Shown: positions 1 through 8,066, numbered from the stretch's first letter. The stretch: DNA of 64,000 nt from Coriobacteriaceae bacterium (GCA_902835305.1 CADFMD010000001.1:186001-250000), one strand, 5' to 3'. A program made the numbers and translations. Notes: generated from the sequence alone by a model not told the origin.

Positions 1-53
1 AAGTGCGCACTGATTATCGGGGCGCCTGCACTAAACCGCGAGAGGACACAACC

Positions 54-776
54 ATGGGCTTCCTTGACGAGATTAAAAATAAGATGCACCTGGGCGGCCA
101 GCAGGGTTACGACCAGGGTTATGGCCAGGACGACGACTACGGCTACGATGACGGCTATGACGATGGTTATCAGGGCAACGGCTACAGCGGTGCTTCGGGC
201 GAGGGCTTCTACACCCAAGACGAGCCGAGCAACGGCCTGCTTGGTCAGACGCGCCGTGGTGAAGCTGAGTCGGTTGCCGTGTATACGCGCTCCGGTCAGC
301 TGGTCGGCGATGACTCCCGCCATGCCACGACGTATAACCCGCCTTCGCGCTCGCAGGACAGCGTTGCGAGCGGTTATCGTCCTGGTGCCTATGACACGCC
401 GTCGAGCTACGCCGAGAACACCCGCGCCCGTGCCGCCGCTGCGCCCGCGCCTGCGCCGAGCGATGCCTCGGCCTATGCGAGCAATATCATCAACGCCACG
501 CCGCAACTGCCGGCCTATGTCCTGCGCCCCGAGAGCTATGACGACGTGGAGACCGTGGTGCGCCGCGTTCGCACCAAGCAGCCTGTCGCACTGATTTTTG
601 TGGGCGTACGCACCGAAGTTGCCAAGCGCGTCTTGGACTTCTCTTACGGCTTTGCCTGCGGTCTGGGCGCCACGGTCAAGGAGGTAGGCGACCGCGTGTT
701 CATGGTGCTGCCCGCCGGTTGCGAGGTCAAAGATTCCGATCTCAAGAAGCTTCGTGCCGACGGCTACCTTAAGTAA
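54..776 (+). CDS. sepF: Cell division protein SepF
   Basis: SepF links FtsZ to the membrane and helps assemble the Z-ring. The start chosen is ATG 54, behind a GAGAGG ribosome site, giving 240 aa. Residues 1-20 form the amphipathic membrane-binding helix (MGFLDEIKNKMHLG). A Gly/Tyr/Asp-rich disordered linker follows to about residue 150. The conserved SepF core is at the C-terminus (YVLRPESYDDVETVV, then RTKQPVALIFVGV and DRVFMVLPAGCEV). The linker is longer than in Bacillus SepF, as is common in actinobacteria. It is the first gene of a sepF-yggT-divIVA run, which supports a division and polar growth role. Confidence 0.95.
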   Translation: MGFLDEIKNKMHLGGQQGYDQGYGQDDDYGYDDGYDDGYQGNGYSGASGEGFYTQDEPSNGLLGQTRRGEAESVAVYTRSGQLVGDDSRHATTYNPPSRSQDSVASGYRPGAYDTPSSYAENTRARAAAAPAPAPSDASAYASNIINATPQLPAYVLRPESYDDVETVVRRVRTKQPVALIFVGVRTEVAKRVLDFSYGFACGLGATVKEVGDRVFMVLPAGCEVKDSDLKKLRADGYLK

Positions 777-797
777 AGACAAGACGAGGAGATTCCC

Positions 798-1079
798 ATC
801 AACATCTACACTATCGTCCAGCTGGTCAACACGCTGTTCAACTTCTATTCCACGCTCATTGTCGTCTACTGCTTTATGACGTGGATTCCCATGAAGCAGG
901 GTGGTTTACTTCAGGATATTGCTGCGGTGCTCGATAGCGTGTGCGGTCCGTGGCTCAACCTGTTCCGTCGTTTCATTCCGCCGATGGGCGGTATCGATTT
1001 TTCGCCGGTCGTTGCGATTATTGCGTTGCAGTTGGTGCAGAGGCTGGTTCTGCAGCTTCTTATAGGTATACTCGTATAG
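798..1079 (+). CDS. YggT family membrane protein with an apparent AUC start
   Basis: A small membrane protein of about 93 aa with two hydrophobic segments (about residues 5-30 and 65-93). YggT proteins sit beside sepF and divIVA in many Gram-positives and are thought to act in envelope or division processes. The open frame runs from the sepF stop (774-776), but the first ATG (876) would delete the first membrane helix. Upstream there is no in-frame ATG, GTG or TTG. GAGGAG at 786-791 lies 6 nt before an ATC at 798, which then reads INIYTIVQLVNTLFNF, the expected YggT N-terminus. I therefore infer initiation at AUC. A sequencing error is the main alternative. Confidence 0.8.
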   Translation: MNIYTIVQLVNTLFNFYSTLIVVYCFMTWIPMKQGGLLQDIAAVLDSVCGPWLNLFRRFIPPMGGIDFSPVVAIIALQLVQRLVLQLLIGILV

Positions 1080-1140
1080 AACTGACTTTGTAACTTACGT
1101 CGGGCGTGTAGCGCCGAGGCGATGAAAAAGGAGACTTGTT

Positions 1141-1818
1141 ATGGCTATTACCCCTGCAGACATCCAGGCTCAGACTTTCTCTGAGGCCAAGCGTGGCTAC
1201 GATCCTGCCGAGGTCGACGTCTTCTTGGAGACGCTGTCCTCCGAGGTTGACGCTATGCTCGCTAAGATCGTCGACCTTAAGGGTCGTCTGACTGCTACCG
1301 AGCAGCAGCTTGCCGATGCACAGGCTCAGCTTGCCCAGGCTCAGGATGCCACCGCCCAGGCCGTTCCCGCCGCCCCCGTGGCTGCTCCCGCCCCTGACTT
1401 CTCCGCTCAGGAGCGCCAGATTTCCGCTGCCCTGATCGCTGCCCAGCAGACCGCTGAGACCATCGTCAACGATGCCAACGAGAACGCTGAGCGTATCCGC
1501 AACGAGGCTGACGCCAAGGCCCGCGAGGTTATCCGCCAGGCTCTGACCGAAAAGCAGGCCGAGCTCGAGGAAATCGATCGTCTCAAGGCTTCCCGTGAGG
1601 AGTTCAAGGCCGAGTATCTCAAGCTCATCCAGCACTTCATGGACGATGCCCAGAACTCCTTCCCGGCCGACCTCATGGCCTCCACGCCGGTCGGTTCTGC
1701 CGCTTCTCCCGCGGTGACCGTTCCCGCCGCCGAGCCGCTGCCCGTCGCCGATCCGGTTGTCCCCGTGGCCGATCCCTTCGCCCCGATCGACAACTTTGCC
1801 GCCGACGACCTGGACTAA
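1141..1818 (+). CDS. divIVA: DivIVA domain protein
   Basis: DivIVA is a coiled-coil protein that marks negatively curved membrane (poles and septa) and recruits division or growth machinery. The protein is 225 aa, with AAAAGGAGA just upstream of ATG 1141. Its N-terminal 50 residues match the lipid-binding DivIVA domain (TPADIQAQTFSEAKRGYDPAEVDVFLETL). Coiled-coil segments follow (about 50-75 and 95-170), separated and followed by Ala/Pro-rich linkers. The acidic tail is probably disordered. It closes the sepF-yggT-divIVA cluster and is followed by a strong terminator hairpin at 1845-1874. Confidence 0.95.
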   Translation: MAITPADIQAQTFSEAKRGYDPAEVDVFLETLSSEVDAMLAKIVDLKGRLTATEQQLADAQAQLAQAQDATAQAVPAAPVAAPAPDFSAQERQISAALIAAQQTAETIVNDANENAERIRNEADAKAREVIRQALTEKQAELEEIDRLKASREEFKAEYLKLIQHFMDDAQNSFPADLMASTPVGSAASPAVTVPAAEPLPVADPVVPVADPFAPIDNFAADDLD

Positions 1819-1844
1819 CACCAGAACTACAATCTAGTGTCCGT

Positions 1845-1880
1845 AAGAGGAGCTCGCATTAGCGGGCTCCTCTTTAGTAG
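1845..1880 (+). terminator. Intrinsic terminator after divIVA
   Basis: A 13-bp stem (1845-1857 with 1862-1874) with a 4-nt loop is followed by a short T run. The REP-like left end of the transposase element begins directly after the T run. Confidence 0.8.
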
Positions 1881-1912
1881 ATTTTTGGGACATGCCTTAA
1901 TTTCTACCTTTT
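1876..1912 (+). repeat. Left REP-like end
   Basis: This 37-nt end begins AGTAGATTTTTGGGACATGC. It contains the 3' end and stop codon of the transposase gene. The inner repeat that would close the hairpin is imperfect here (ATTTCTAC instead of AAATCTAC). Confidence 0.8.
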
Positions 1913-2652
1913 TTAATAATTTTGAATACAGTGCTCTTCGGAACGCCTGTCACGAGTTCGATTTGCTTGAGAGACAAGCCAACGCTGGCTAACTTTAACA
2001 AGGCTTTGTTTCGCTGCGGACGATCCAAGCTCTTAACCTGTACGCACCGCAAGGGATATATGGCCGCTTCGGCGACCTCACGATAATCTTCTTCCGAAAT
2101 TGACTTTCCGGTTTTGATGTAATACGCATTGGGGAGACCGGACGTACTGAAGCGGTAGAAGTTTTCCGTGCTGCCGAGTAAGGCATTGATAGTGGTCGTG
2201 TCGGTAATCCACGGCTCGGTCATGTATTCGTGAAAACTGCTCCATTGGTAATCCGATAGTGACGCGCGACCGCCCTTAACCGGATTGTCATGGATGTATC
2301 TCATGGCCTGTAGGAGCTGATCGTCGTCTTCGATTGGCTTACTGTAGAAGCGATCCTTGAACACGGGGCCTTCTAGGCCAGTCTTTCCTTTGAAGAACAT
2401 TGCGTAGCCCGTGCCGAGTCTTTGGAATGAATCGCTCATGTTGGTCTCTGGATCATCAATCAGCAAGTGCGTGTGGTTATCCATAAGACACCATGCCAAC
2501 AGCCGCATGTGATAGCGCTGGAATGATTTGGTGAGAAGGTTGAGGTAATAATGTCTGTCTTCGGTGTCCTCGAAGATTTGCTGTCCGCCCGCACCCTTTT
2601 GAACTACGTGATAGCAGCCTTTTTCGGTTAAGGTTCGCGGGCCCCGTGACAT
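1897..2652 (-). CDS. REP-associated tyrosine (Y1, IS200-like) transposase
   Basis: A single-strand DNA transposase of the HUH/Y1 class, 251 aa. The metal-binding pair is in MDNHTHLLID (about residue 60), and the catalytic Tyr is probably the one in AMRYIHDNPVKGG (about residue 117). The C-terminal region (LKLASVGLSLKQIELVTGVP) looks like a helix-turn-helix added to the Y1 domain, as in many RAYT proteins. GGAGG precedes the ATG. The gene is complete and has no internal stop, so it may be active. There is no partner tnpB. Family knowledge predicts that it recognises the hairpin ends flanking it. Whether it has spread the other hairpins in the window is inference. Confidence 0.9.
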   Translation of the reverse strand: MSRGPRTLTEKGCYHVVQKGAGGQQIFEDTEDRHYYLNLLTKSFQRYHMRLLAWCLMDNHTHLLIDDPETNMSDSFQRLGTGYAMFFKGKTGLEGPVFKDRFYSKPIEDDDQLLQAMRYIHDNPVKGGRASLSDYQWSSFHEYMTEPWITDTTTINALLGSTENFYRFSTSGLPNAYYIKTGKSISEEDYREVAEAAIYPLRCVQVKSLDRPQRNKALLKLASVGLSLKQIELVTGVPKSTVFKIIKKGRN

Positions 2653-2754
2653 AGATCCTCCAAGACATTGGTCTGTCGACTGATACCTAGGATACGCATG
2701 AGAACAACGAGCTCTGCTGATGCGATTGCAGAACTCGGCGAACGGGTGAACGGT

Positions 2755-2791
2755 AAAAGGTAGATTTTAAGGCATGTCCCAAAAATCTACT
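2755..2791 (-). repeat. Right REP-like end
   Basis: Reverse complement of the left end except at two positions. On the minus strand GTAGATTTT pairs with AAAATCTAC around a loop that includes TGGGACATGCC. The TAG stop of the nitroreductase gene (2787-2789) lies inside this end. Confidence 0.8.
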
Positions 2792-3317
2792 TGAGGAGGA
2801 AGTCGGAGAGGGGAATGGTGCGGGCCTCGCGATGTTCGGGATCGGCGATGTGGTCGGCAGGATATCCGCAGACGAGCATGTGATAGGGATAGACGCCCTT
2901 GGGCAGATTGAACTGCTCCTGTGCCACCTCAGGCTTAAAATGGCATACCCAGCACGTTCCTAGACCCTGCTCCTCGGCTTCCATCAGCATCTGATCGCAA
3001 ACAATCGAGGTGTCGATAGCGCTGGAGTTTATCTGGTCATAGGGGCGCACCCAAGCGTCTTCGGTAACGCTACAAATGAGGAAGACAAGCGGAGCCCCAA
3101 AGATAGACCCATCACGAGCAAACCGAGGCTGACAAGCAGCAGCCTTCTCCAGAAGCTCGGGCGTATCCAACACTATCACACGGGTTGGATGATTATTACA
3201 AGCAGAAGGAGCAATCCGCCCAGCCTCAACAATGGCATCCACCACAGCTTGCTCAACAGAACGATTCTCAAACTCGCGACAAGAATACCGAGACCGAGCC
3301 AGATCCAAATAAGACAT
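2787..3317 (-). CDS. Nitroreductase family protein
   Basis: An FMN-dependent oxidoreductase fold protein of 176 aa. The start ATG at 3317 sits 7 nt behind AGGAGG and gives the typical N-terminus MSYLDLARSRYSCREF; the longer upstream frame is rejected. Visible family signatures are RYSCREFENRSV (FMN phosphate contact), AGRIAPSACNNHPTR and the C-terminal GLGTCWVCHF. The physiological substrate is unknown. The last codon and stop fall at the edge of the transposase unit, so the C-terminus (SDFLLK then TAG) may have been shaped by that insertion. Confidence 0.85.
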   Translation of the reverse strand: MSYLDLARSRYSCREFENRSVEQAVVDAIVEAGRIAPSACNNHPTRVIVLDTPELLEKAAACQPRFARDGSIFGAPLVFLICSVTEDAWVRPYDQINSSAIDTSIVCDQMLMEAEEQGLGTCWVCHFKPEVAQEQFNLPKGVYPYHMLVCGYPADHIADPEHREARTIPLSDFLLK

Positions 3318-3500
3318 ACAAGCCCTCCTAAAATTAAAAATCAAACAAACCAAAAGTAACCCAAAGAGTACCCAAAGCAGCAATCAGCCAAACGCTCATC
3401 AAGGGCCAAAGTGTCCGAACGGGTACCAAAGGTCCCTTCAGCCAAACCCCCATCGCGCTAAATCTATCAGCCAAAGTTCCCAATGGTGGTGCATAAGGGA

Positions 3501-3579
3501 GCGGGCCCGGCCACTAATAACCTTTTGAACGACTCTGCTTGCAGCCGGAGTGAAAAAGGTTATTAGTGGCCGGGCCCGC
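3501..3579. repeat. Long perfect hairpin, 26-bp stem
   Basis: Arms 3501-3526 and 3554-3579 are exact reverse complements (GCGGGCCCGGCCACTAATAA followed by CCTTTT), with a 27-nt loop. It is too long and lacks the tail of an ordinary terminator, though it lies at the 3' end of the pit-DUF47 unit. It is probably a dispersed intergenic element. The sequence GTGGGACATGTACCCC follows at 3585-3600. Confidence 0.75.
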
Positions 3580-3603
3580 GACCGGTGGGACATGTACCCC
3601 CAA

Positions 3604-4227
3604 TTAACTGTTCTTCATGACAATCGAATCCACGACATCGGCCACATTCTCACAGCAGTCGGCGCAGTACTCCAGGAAGGCATATACGTCACGCCAGGCG
3701 ATGACCTCGAGCGGGTCCTTGCCGTTGACGTGCAGGTTGCGCATGGCGTTGATGTAGAGCTCGTCGGCCTCGGACTCGATGGTGTTGATCTGGATGACCA
3801 GTTCGCGCAGCGTCTTGGACTTGCGGTAGTTGGGCAGCTCGACCATCAGGTCCTTCATGGCGCGGCAGGCGTCGGTCACCTTGTGGGCAATGACGATGGC
3901 ATCGGGATGGATGCTCTGGATGTTGGTGAAGTAGACGCGTTGCACGACGCCCTCGATGCGGTCGAGCACGGTGTCGAGTGAGCAGCTCATCAGATCCAGA
4001 TCCTCGCGCTCGAGCGGGGTGATAAAGGCGGTGAGCAGGGCGTCTTCGAGCTCGTGGTGCTTCTTGTCTGCCGCATGCTCAATCGCATGCATCTTATCGA
4101 GCATGTCGTGGATCTGCGCGGGGTCAAAGTTCTCAAAAATCTTGGTGAGCAGCTCTGCGGCCTGGACGGCGAGGTCGGCACAGGCGACGTAGTTGTCAAA
4201 GTAGAACGAATCGGGTTTCTTTGCCAT
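3604..4227 (-). CDS. DUF47 (PhoU-like) phosphate transport accessory protein
   Basis: An all-helical PhoU-like protein of 207 aa that normally accompanies Pit transporters and modulates phosphate uptake. The DUF47 features visible are the N-terminal FDNYVACADLAVQAAELL, the middle IEHAADKKHHELEDAL (acidic/His metal-binding type helix), and the C-terminal AWRDVYAFLEYCADCCENVADVVDSIVMK. It lies 67 bp downstream of pit on the same strand, which suggests one operon. No phosphate regulatory box was recognised. Confidence 0.9.
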   Translation of the reverse strand: MAKKPDSFYFDNYVACADLAVQAAELLTKIFENFDPAQIHDMLDKMHAIEHAADKKHHELEDALLTAFITPLEREDLDLMSCSLDTVLDRIEGVVQRVYFTNIQSIHPDAIVIAHKVTDACRAMKDLMVELPNYRKSKTLRELVIQINTIESEADELYINAMRNLHVNGKDPLEVIAWRDVYAFLEYCADCCENVADVVDSIVMKNS

Positions 4228-4294
4228 GGGTGGGTCCTTTCGAGGCGAAGACGGGTGGGCGAAGTGTTGCGGTCCGGATGGACGTTCGGTTTGA

Positions 4295-5344
4295 CTAGAG
4301 GAACATCATGAACAGCTTGGCCATGACAAAGCTGATGAGTCCGCAGGCGGGGAAGGTGAAGAACCAGGTGAACATCATGTCCTTGACGACGCCAAAGTTG
4401 ATGGCCGAAAGGCGCTTGACGGCACCGACGCCCATGATGGCGCAGGTCTTGATGTGGGTGGAGGACACAGGGATACCGGTAAGGGTGGCAAGCAGCAGAT
4501 TCGCGGCGCCTGCGAGGTCTGCGGAGAAGCCCTGGTACTTTTCGAGCTTGACCATGCTCTGGCCGACGGACTTGATGATGCGCTCGCCGCCTACACTGGT
4601 GCCGATGCCCATGGTGGCCGAGCACAGCAGCATGATCCAGATGGGGATGCCGGCATCGCCGACGCTCGTCTGGCCGCTGGCAAAGGCCACGCCTAAAAAG
4701 AGCACGCCGATGAACTTCTGTCCATCCTGCGCGCCGTGCATAAAGCTCATGGCCGCAGCGCTCGCGATCTGAGCGTATTTAAAGAAGACATTGGCACGTC
4801 GCCTGTTGGCGGCGGCGAAAAGAATCGAGACGAGTTTGCACAGGACCCAGCCCATGACAAAGCCCAGGCCGATGGAGAGCGCCAGGCCGTAGATGACCTT
4901 CATCCACTCGTGGACGTTGACGCTGCTCGCACCGCCGAGGGCGATGGCGGCACCGGTTAGGCCGGCGATAAGGCTGTGGCTTTGCGAGGTGGGGATGCCA
5001 AAACGCGACGCTGTGGCGCCGTAGACGACGATGGAGAACAGCGCCGCGCACAGGCAGGCGAGCGCCATGGTACTGTTTCCGCCAAAGTCGACAATATGGG
5101 AGATGGTGTTGGCGACGCTCGCGTTAAAGTGCGTCATGATGAGCACGCCGAGGAAGTTGAATGCGGCACTCATGAGAATGGCGGCGCGGGCGGGCATGCA
5201 ACGCGTAGTGACGCAGGTCGCGATGGCGTTGGGTGCGTCGGTCCATCCATTGACGAAGATGGCGCCGAGCGCGAGGATCACGGTGACGGCAAGGACTGGG
5301 TTCGACACAAGTTGGCCGAGGAAGGTTGAGAACGTTACGTCCAT
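4295..5344 (-). CDS. pit: Inorganic phosphate transporter, Pit family
   Basis: A low-affinity cation-coupled phosphate permease of 349 aa with about ten hydrophobic helices. The family repeat GANDxPN-like appears as FVNGWTDAPNAIATCV near the N-terminus, and the second inverted repeat appears as MSFMHGAQDGQKFIGVL and VSSTHIKTCAIMGVG. It is transcribed ahead of its DUF47 partner. The 5345-5594 region between it and the divergent gene contains no other convincing ORF. Confidence 0.93.
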   Translation of the reverse strand: MDVTFSTFLGQLVSNPVLAVTVILALGAIFVNGWTDAPNAIATCVTTRCMPARAAILMSAAFNFLGVLIMTHFNASVANTISHIVDFGGNSTMALACLCAALFSIVVYGATASRFGIPTSQSHSLIAGLTGAAIALGGASSVNVHEWMKVIYGLALSIGLGFVMGWVLCKLVSILFAAANRRRANVFFKYAQIASAAAMSFMHGAQDGQKFIGVLFLGVAFASGQTSVGDAGIPIWIMLLCSATMGIGTSVGGERIIKSVGQSMVKLEKYQGFSADLAGAANLLLATLTGIPVSSTHIKTCAIMGVGAVKRLSAINFGVVKDMMFTWFFTFPACGLISFVMAKLFMMFL

Positions 5345-5594
5345 GTATGGGCTTTCTCGAAGTTTGCAGACACGTTACAAAAACATGATAAATCGTATCA
5401 CCTCCTGCGGGTTTCTTTACCGAGTTCTGATGGGAGAAGTGAATTTTTTGGCACTAACATTGAATATTAGCCCTGTTGACCGCGGGTGTTCTTTTTGCTA
5501 ACGCGTCGTGCGGACGCGCGCATGCGGTCCGACACGCCAAAACCACAGCCTGTTCGCTTTACAACATGCAAACATGCGTTCGATAATAGGAGAC

Positions 5595-5933
5595 ATGGAA
5601 TATCGACAGACAGATGGCAAAACTCGGCGCGTGCACAAGCAGTATGTGGACGTCGTGGCTCGCATCCTCGCGGGCGGACAGGTCGTGCCGGTCACCGTCT
5701 GCTGGGTCGACGGTCGTTGCTTTACGATTGACGAGATTGTCTCGACCACTGGGTTTGGCCTGACGGTTCACGGCATCCGTACGGCAACCTATAAGGTGCG
5801 TTTTGGCGGGCATGCGACCGAGTTGTATCTGGAGGACCAGACGTGCGGACGGCCGGACGGCTCGCGGGCCCACGTGATGCGTTGGTGGGTCTGGGCGTTT
5901 GATCGTACGCTTGAGGGCGAGCGCCGTAGGTAA
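5595..5933 (+). CDS. Hypothetical protein
   Basis: A 112-aa basic protein of unknown function. It is rich in beta-type segments (VVARILAGGQVVPVTVCWVDGRCFTI, then TYKVRFGGHATELYLE) and ends RRWWV-like (HVMRWWVWAFDR). The start ATG 5595 is preceded by AGGAG only 3 nt upstream; ATG 5574 is an alternative. The fold resembles small actinobacterial proteins of the DUF6504 type (a short beta barrel with an exposed Trp), but I cannot confirm this. It is divergent from pit and followed by the BI-1 gene. Confidence 0.55.
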   Translation: MEYRQTDGKTRRVHKQYVDVVARILAGGQVVPVTVCWVDGRCFTIDEIVSTTGFGLTVHGIRTATYKVRFGGHATELYLEDQTCGRPDGSRAHVMRWWVWAFDRTLEGERRR

Positions 5934-6017
5934 GGACGTGCGGCATTCGGGTACAATGACAGGAATCTTGTCAGCTATCGCGCCGTTATTTGTGGCGCTT
6001 TTTGAAAGGACGAACCT

Positions 6018-6713
6018 ATGAACGATATCCAGGGCTATCAGAACGGCCCCGTCGAGAGCGGCGCAAGCCGCGCCAAGGAGATGTCGCCGCGCGCGTACAA
6101 TCTCACCATGTCTGCCCTGATCTTCTTGGGCTTTTGCGCCATGGGCGCCGGCGCCTACTTTACGAGCACCATGTCGTTTGCGCGCATGATGATGAGCGGG
6201 GCCGCCCTGCCGCTGGTTTTTGGCTCGTTTATCCTGACCATTGTCGGCATCGTCATGATGTCAGCTGCCGCCAGCAAGCAGTCCGTGGGCCTGTCCCTTG
6301 TGGGCTACGTAATCTTTGCGAGTACCTTTGGCCTGACCGCGTCGTTTGGCCTTGCCAACTACGACCTGCCCACCATCAACACTGCCTTTATCGCCACGGC
6401 CGCCATCACCTTTGTCTTTGGCGCCTTGGGCGTGACGTTCCCCAAGTTTTTCCAGCGCGTATATGGCATCGGTTTTGGCATTCTGCTCGCCACTATTCTG
6501 GTTGAGATCGTGCTGATGTTCATGGGCGTCTCGCAGACCATCACCGACCTGATCGTGATCGTGGTGTTCGCCGGCTTTATTGGTTACGACACCTATGTTG
6601 CCACGACGGTGCCACCCACGCTGCCCAATGCGGTGCTCATGGCGTCTAACCTGTTCGTGGACATTATCAACGTGTTCCTGCGCATCCTGAACATCCTCGG
6701 TCGTCGCGACTAG
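6018..6713 (+). CDS. Bax inhibitor-1/YccA family membrane protein
   Basis: An integral membrane protein of 231 aa with seven predicted hydrophobic helices. BI-1 family proteins are pH-sensitive calcium leak channels or modulators of membrane proteolysis. An N-terminal cytoplasmic tail (1-30) precedes helix 1 (LTMSALIFLGFCAMGAGAYF). The conserved GYDTYVA motif in the last part (IGYDTYVATT) holds the Asp of the di-aspartyl pH sensor. AAAGGA lies upstream of the ATG. The gene has its own terminator at 6763-6788. Confidence 0.88.
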   Translation: MNDIQGYQNGPVESGASRAKEMSPRAYNLTMSALIFLGFCAMGAGAYFTSTMSFARMMMSGAALPLVFGSFILTIVGIVMMSAAASKQSVGLSLVGYVIFASTFGLTASFGLANYDLPTINTAFIATAAITFVFGALGVTFPKFFQRVYGIGFGILLATILVEIVLMFMGVSQTITDLIVIVVFAGFIGYDTYVATTVPPTLPNAVLMASNLFVDIINVFLRILNILGRRD

Positions 6714-6762
6714 CGCGGGGGATTGCAGCGTTTCTTGTCGGACGCGGTAAAACGATGCGAAA

Positions 6763-6788
6763 GGCGGTCCTGCGGGGCCGTCTTTTTT
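6763..6788 (+). terminator. Intrinsic terminator after the BI-1 gene
   Basis: GGCGGTCC (6763-6770) pairs with GGGGCCGTC (6774-6782, with G-U pairs), followed by six T residues. Confidence 0.75.
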
Positions 6789-6854
6789 GTGCGCGGCGGG
6801 GTATCATGGATGGGAAAAAGCCGATAGCGGCAGCGACAGGAAAGGTGACCACTT

Positions 6855-7991
6855 ATGGCAGACGTCGACAACAGGAACCGTAACCGCAGGCCCAACCGCG
6901 CGGGACAGCCCAACCCCAAGCGCGAGGCTCGCGCCAAGGCCGCCGAGCGTCACGTGGCAACTGTGTCCGAGGCGTGTGCCAAGGATATCGAGCGCTCGCT
7001 TGCCGGCGTTCGCGAATTCGACGGTATGCCTGCCGGCTTTGTCGCGGCGATGAAGGCCAAGGCCCAGAAGGCAGCGGCTGCCGAGGAGCCGGTTGCCGAG
7101 GAGTCTGAGTCCGCTGAGGTTGCGTCCGCCGAGGCTGAGGTTGCGTCCGCCGAGGCTGAGGTTGCGGCTGAACCTGCGCCCGCAGAGGAGACCGACGAAG
7201 TCGAGTCCGCGCCTGCTGAGGAGCCCGCTCCGGTCCTGCCCGAGGTCACTGTGCTTGATGCCTCCGCCACGCAGGCAATCCTCGATAACGGTCGCGGCTA
7301 TGCGCAGTTCTGCGACATGGCCGTGCTCGCCTTTGCCTCGTTTACCAATCCGGGCGGTGGATATATTCAGGGTTATCTGGGCCAGGAGGCCACGCTGTGC
7401 GCCGATTCGTATCTGTACAACGTTCTCGATAGGCAGCGTAAGTGGTACGGCGAGAACCGTCGCCGCAACATCAACTGCGAGCTCTATCGTAACCGCGCCC
7501 TGGTGGTGCCTGCGGTGCGCTTCGACCGCAACCACGTGCATGCATACGCCGACGTGATCGTGGCCGCCGCGCCCAACGTTAGGCGCGCCCGCCAGGAGTA
7601 TCGCGTGAGCGACGATGCTCTGCTGGATGCCCTGCGCGACCGCATTCGCTTTGTGCTCGCCATCTGCGATGAGCTTGGTCGCGAGAAGCTCGTGCTGGGT
7701 GCTTGGGGCTGCGACAACAACGGCTTTGATGCCGAGGCCGTGGCCGAGCTCTTCCGCAAGGAGCTCGCGTCGGGCGACTTCAAGGTCAAGCAGGTCTTCT
7801 TTGCCGTGCCCTCTACGCGCTGGGACGAGGACTTCGCCAAGTTCGAGCACGTGCTGGCAAACTTCCCCGAGCGCAACGAGGAGTCCTATGCTCAGGTTGC
7901 CGCCCGCACCGCAGCCGCCCGTGCCGCCGAGCAGGCTCAGGCCGCTGCCGAGGATGACGAGGATGACGACGACTGGCGCAAGTACCTGTAA
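6855..7991 (+). CDS. PARG-like (TIGR02452 type) protein with altered catalytic motif
   Basis: A 378-aa protein. Residues 1-55 are basic. Residues 75-130 are an Ala/Glu-rich linker encoded in part by 21-bp tandem repeats near 7120-7165. Residues 135-345 match the microbial poly(ADP-ribose) glycohydrolase-like family: VLAFASFTNPGGGYIQGYLGQ, then LVVPAVRF, ILGAWGC-type (LVLGAWGCDN) and the C-terminal QVFFAVPSTR. The PARG signature is GGG-X6-8-QEE, in which the second Glu is catalytic. Here the codons read CAG GAG GCC, so the motif is QEA. ADP-ribose binding is plausible, but hydrolysis may be lost or use another residue. It ends in a clean terminator. Confidence 0.82.
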   Translation: MADVDNRNRNRRPNRAGQPNPKREARAKAAERHVATVSEACAKDIERSLAGVREFDGMPAGFVAAMKAKAQKAAAAEEPVAEESESAEVASAEAEVASAEAEVAAEPAPAEETDEVESAPAEEPAPVLPEVTVLDASATQAILDNGRGYAQFCDMAVLAFASFTNPGGGYIQGYLGQEATLCADSYLYNVLDRQRKWYGENRRRNINCELYRNRALVVPAVRFDRNHVHAYADVIVAAAPNVRRARQEYRVSDDALLDALRDRIRFVLAICDELGREKLVLGAWGCDNNGFDAEAVAELFRKELASGDFKVKQVFFAVPSTRWDEDFAKFEHVLANFPERNEESYAQVAARTAAARAAEQAQAAAEDDEDDDDWRKYL

Positions 7992-8017
7992 ACGGTGCGC
8001 GTGATGCGATATACCGA

Positions 8018-8048
8018 GCCGACGGGGGCTGCTCCCGTCGGCTTTTTA
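8018..8048 (+). terminator. Intrinsic terminator
   Basis: GCCGACGGGGGC pairs with GCTCCCGTCGGC around a 1-nt spacer (effective loop 3-5 nt), followed by TTTTTATT. Confidence 0.85.
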
Positions 8049-8066
8049 TTGAGTGGGGAGCTTACG

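Larger units (their letters stand above)
1876..2791. mobile_element. REP-associated tyrosine transposase unit bounded by 37-bp inverted ends
   Basis: A single Y1 transposase gene lies between two inverted copies of a 37-nt sequence (1876-1912 and 2755-2791) that match at 35 of 37 positions. Each end starts with AGTAGATTT, and each can fold because AAATCTAC-like bases recur about 20 nt inside. A GTAG foot next to a palindrome is typical of REP sequences linked to TnpA-REP (RAYT) enzymes. The element abuts the divIVA terminator on one side and supplies the nitroreductase stop codon on the other. No target duplication is visible, which fits the HUH/Y1 mechanism. Confidence 0.8.

Noticed and set aside
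2653..2754. A second gene (tnpB) in the transposase unit
   Set aside because: The 100 nt between the transposase start and the right end have no ORF of useful length.
7110..7170. CRISPR-like or mobile repeat from the 21-bp tandem units
   Set aside because: They are in-frame codon repeats encoding an Ala/Glu linker; no spacers. No CRISPR array was seen anywhere in the window.
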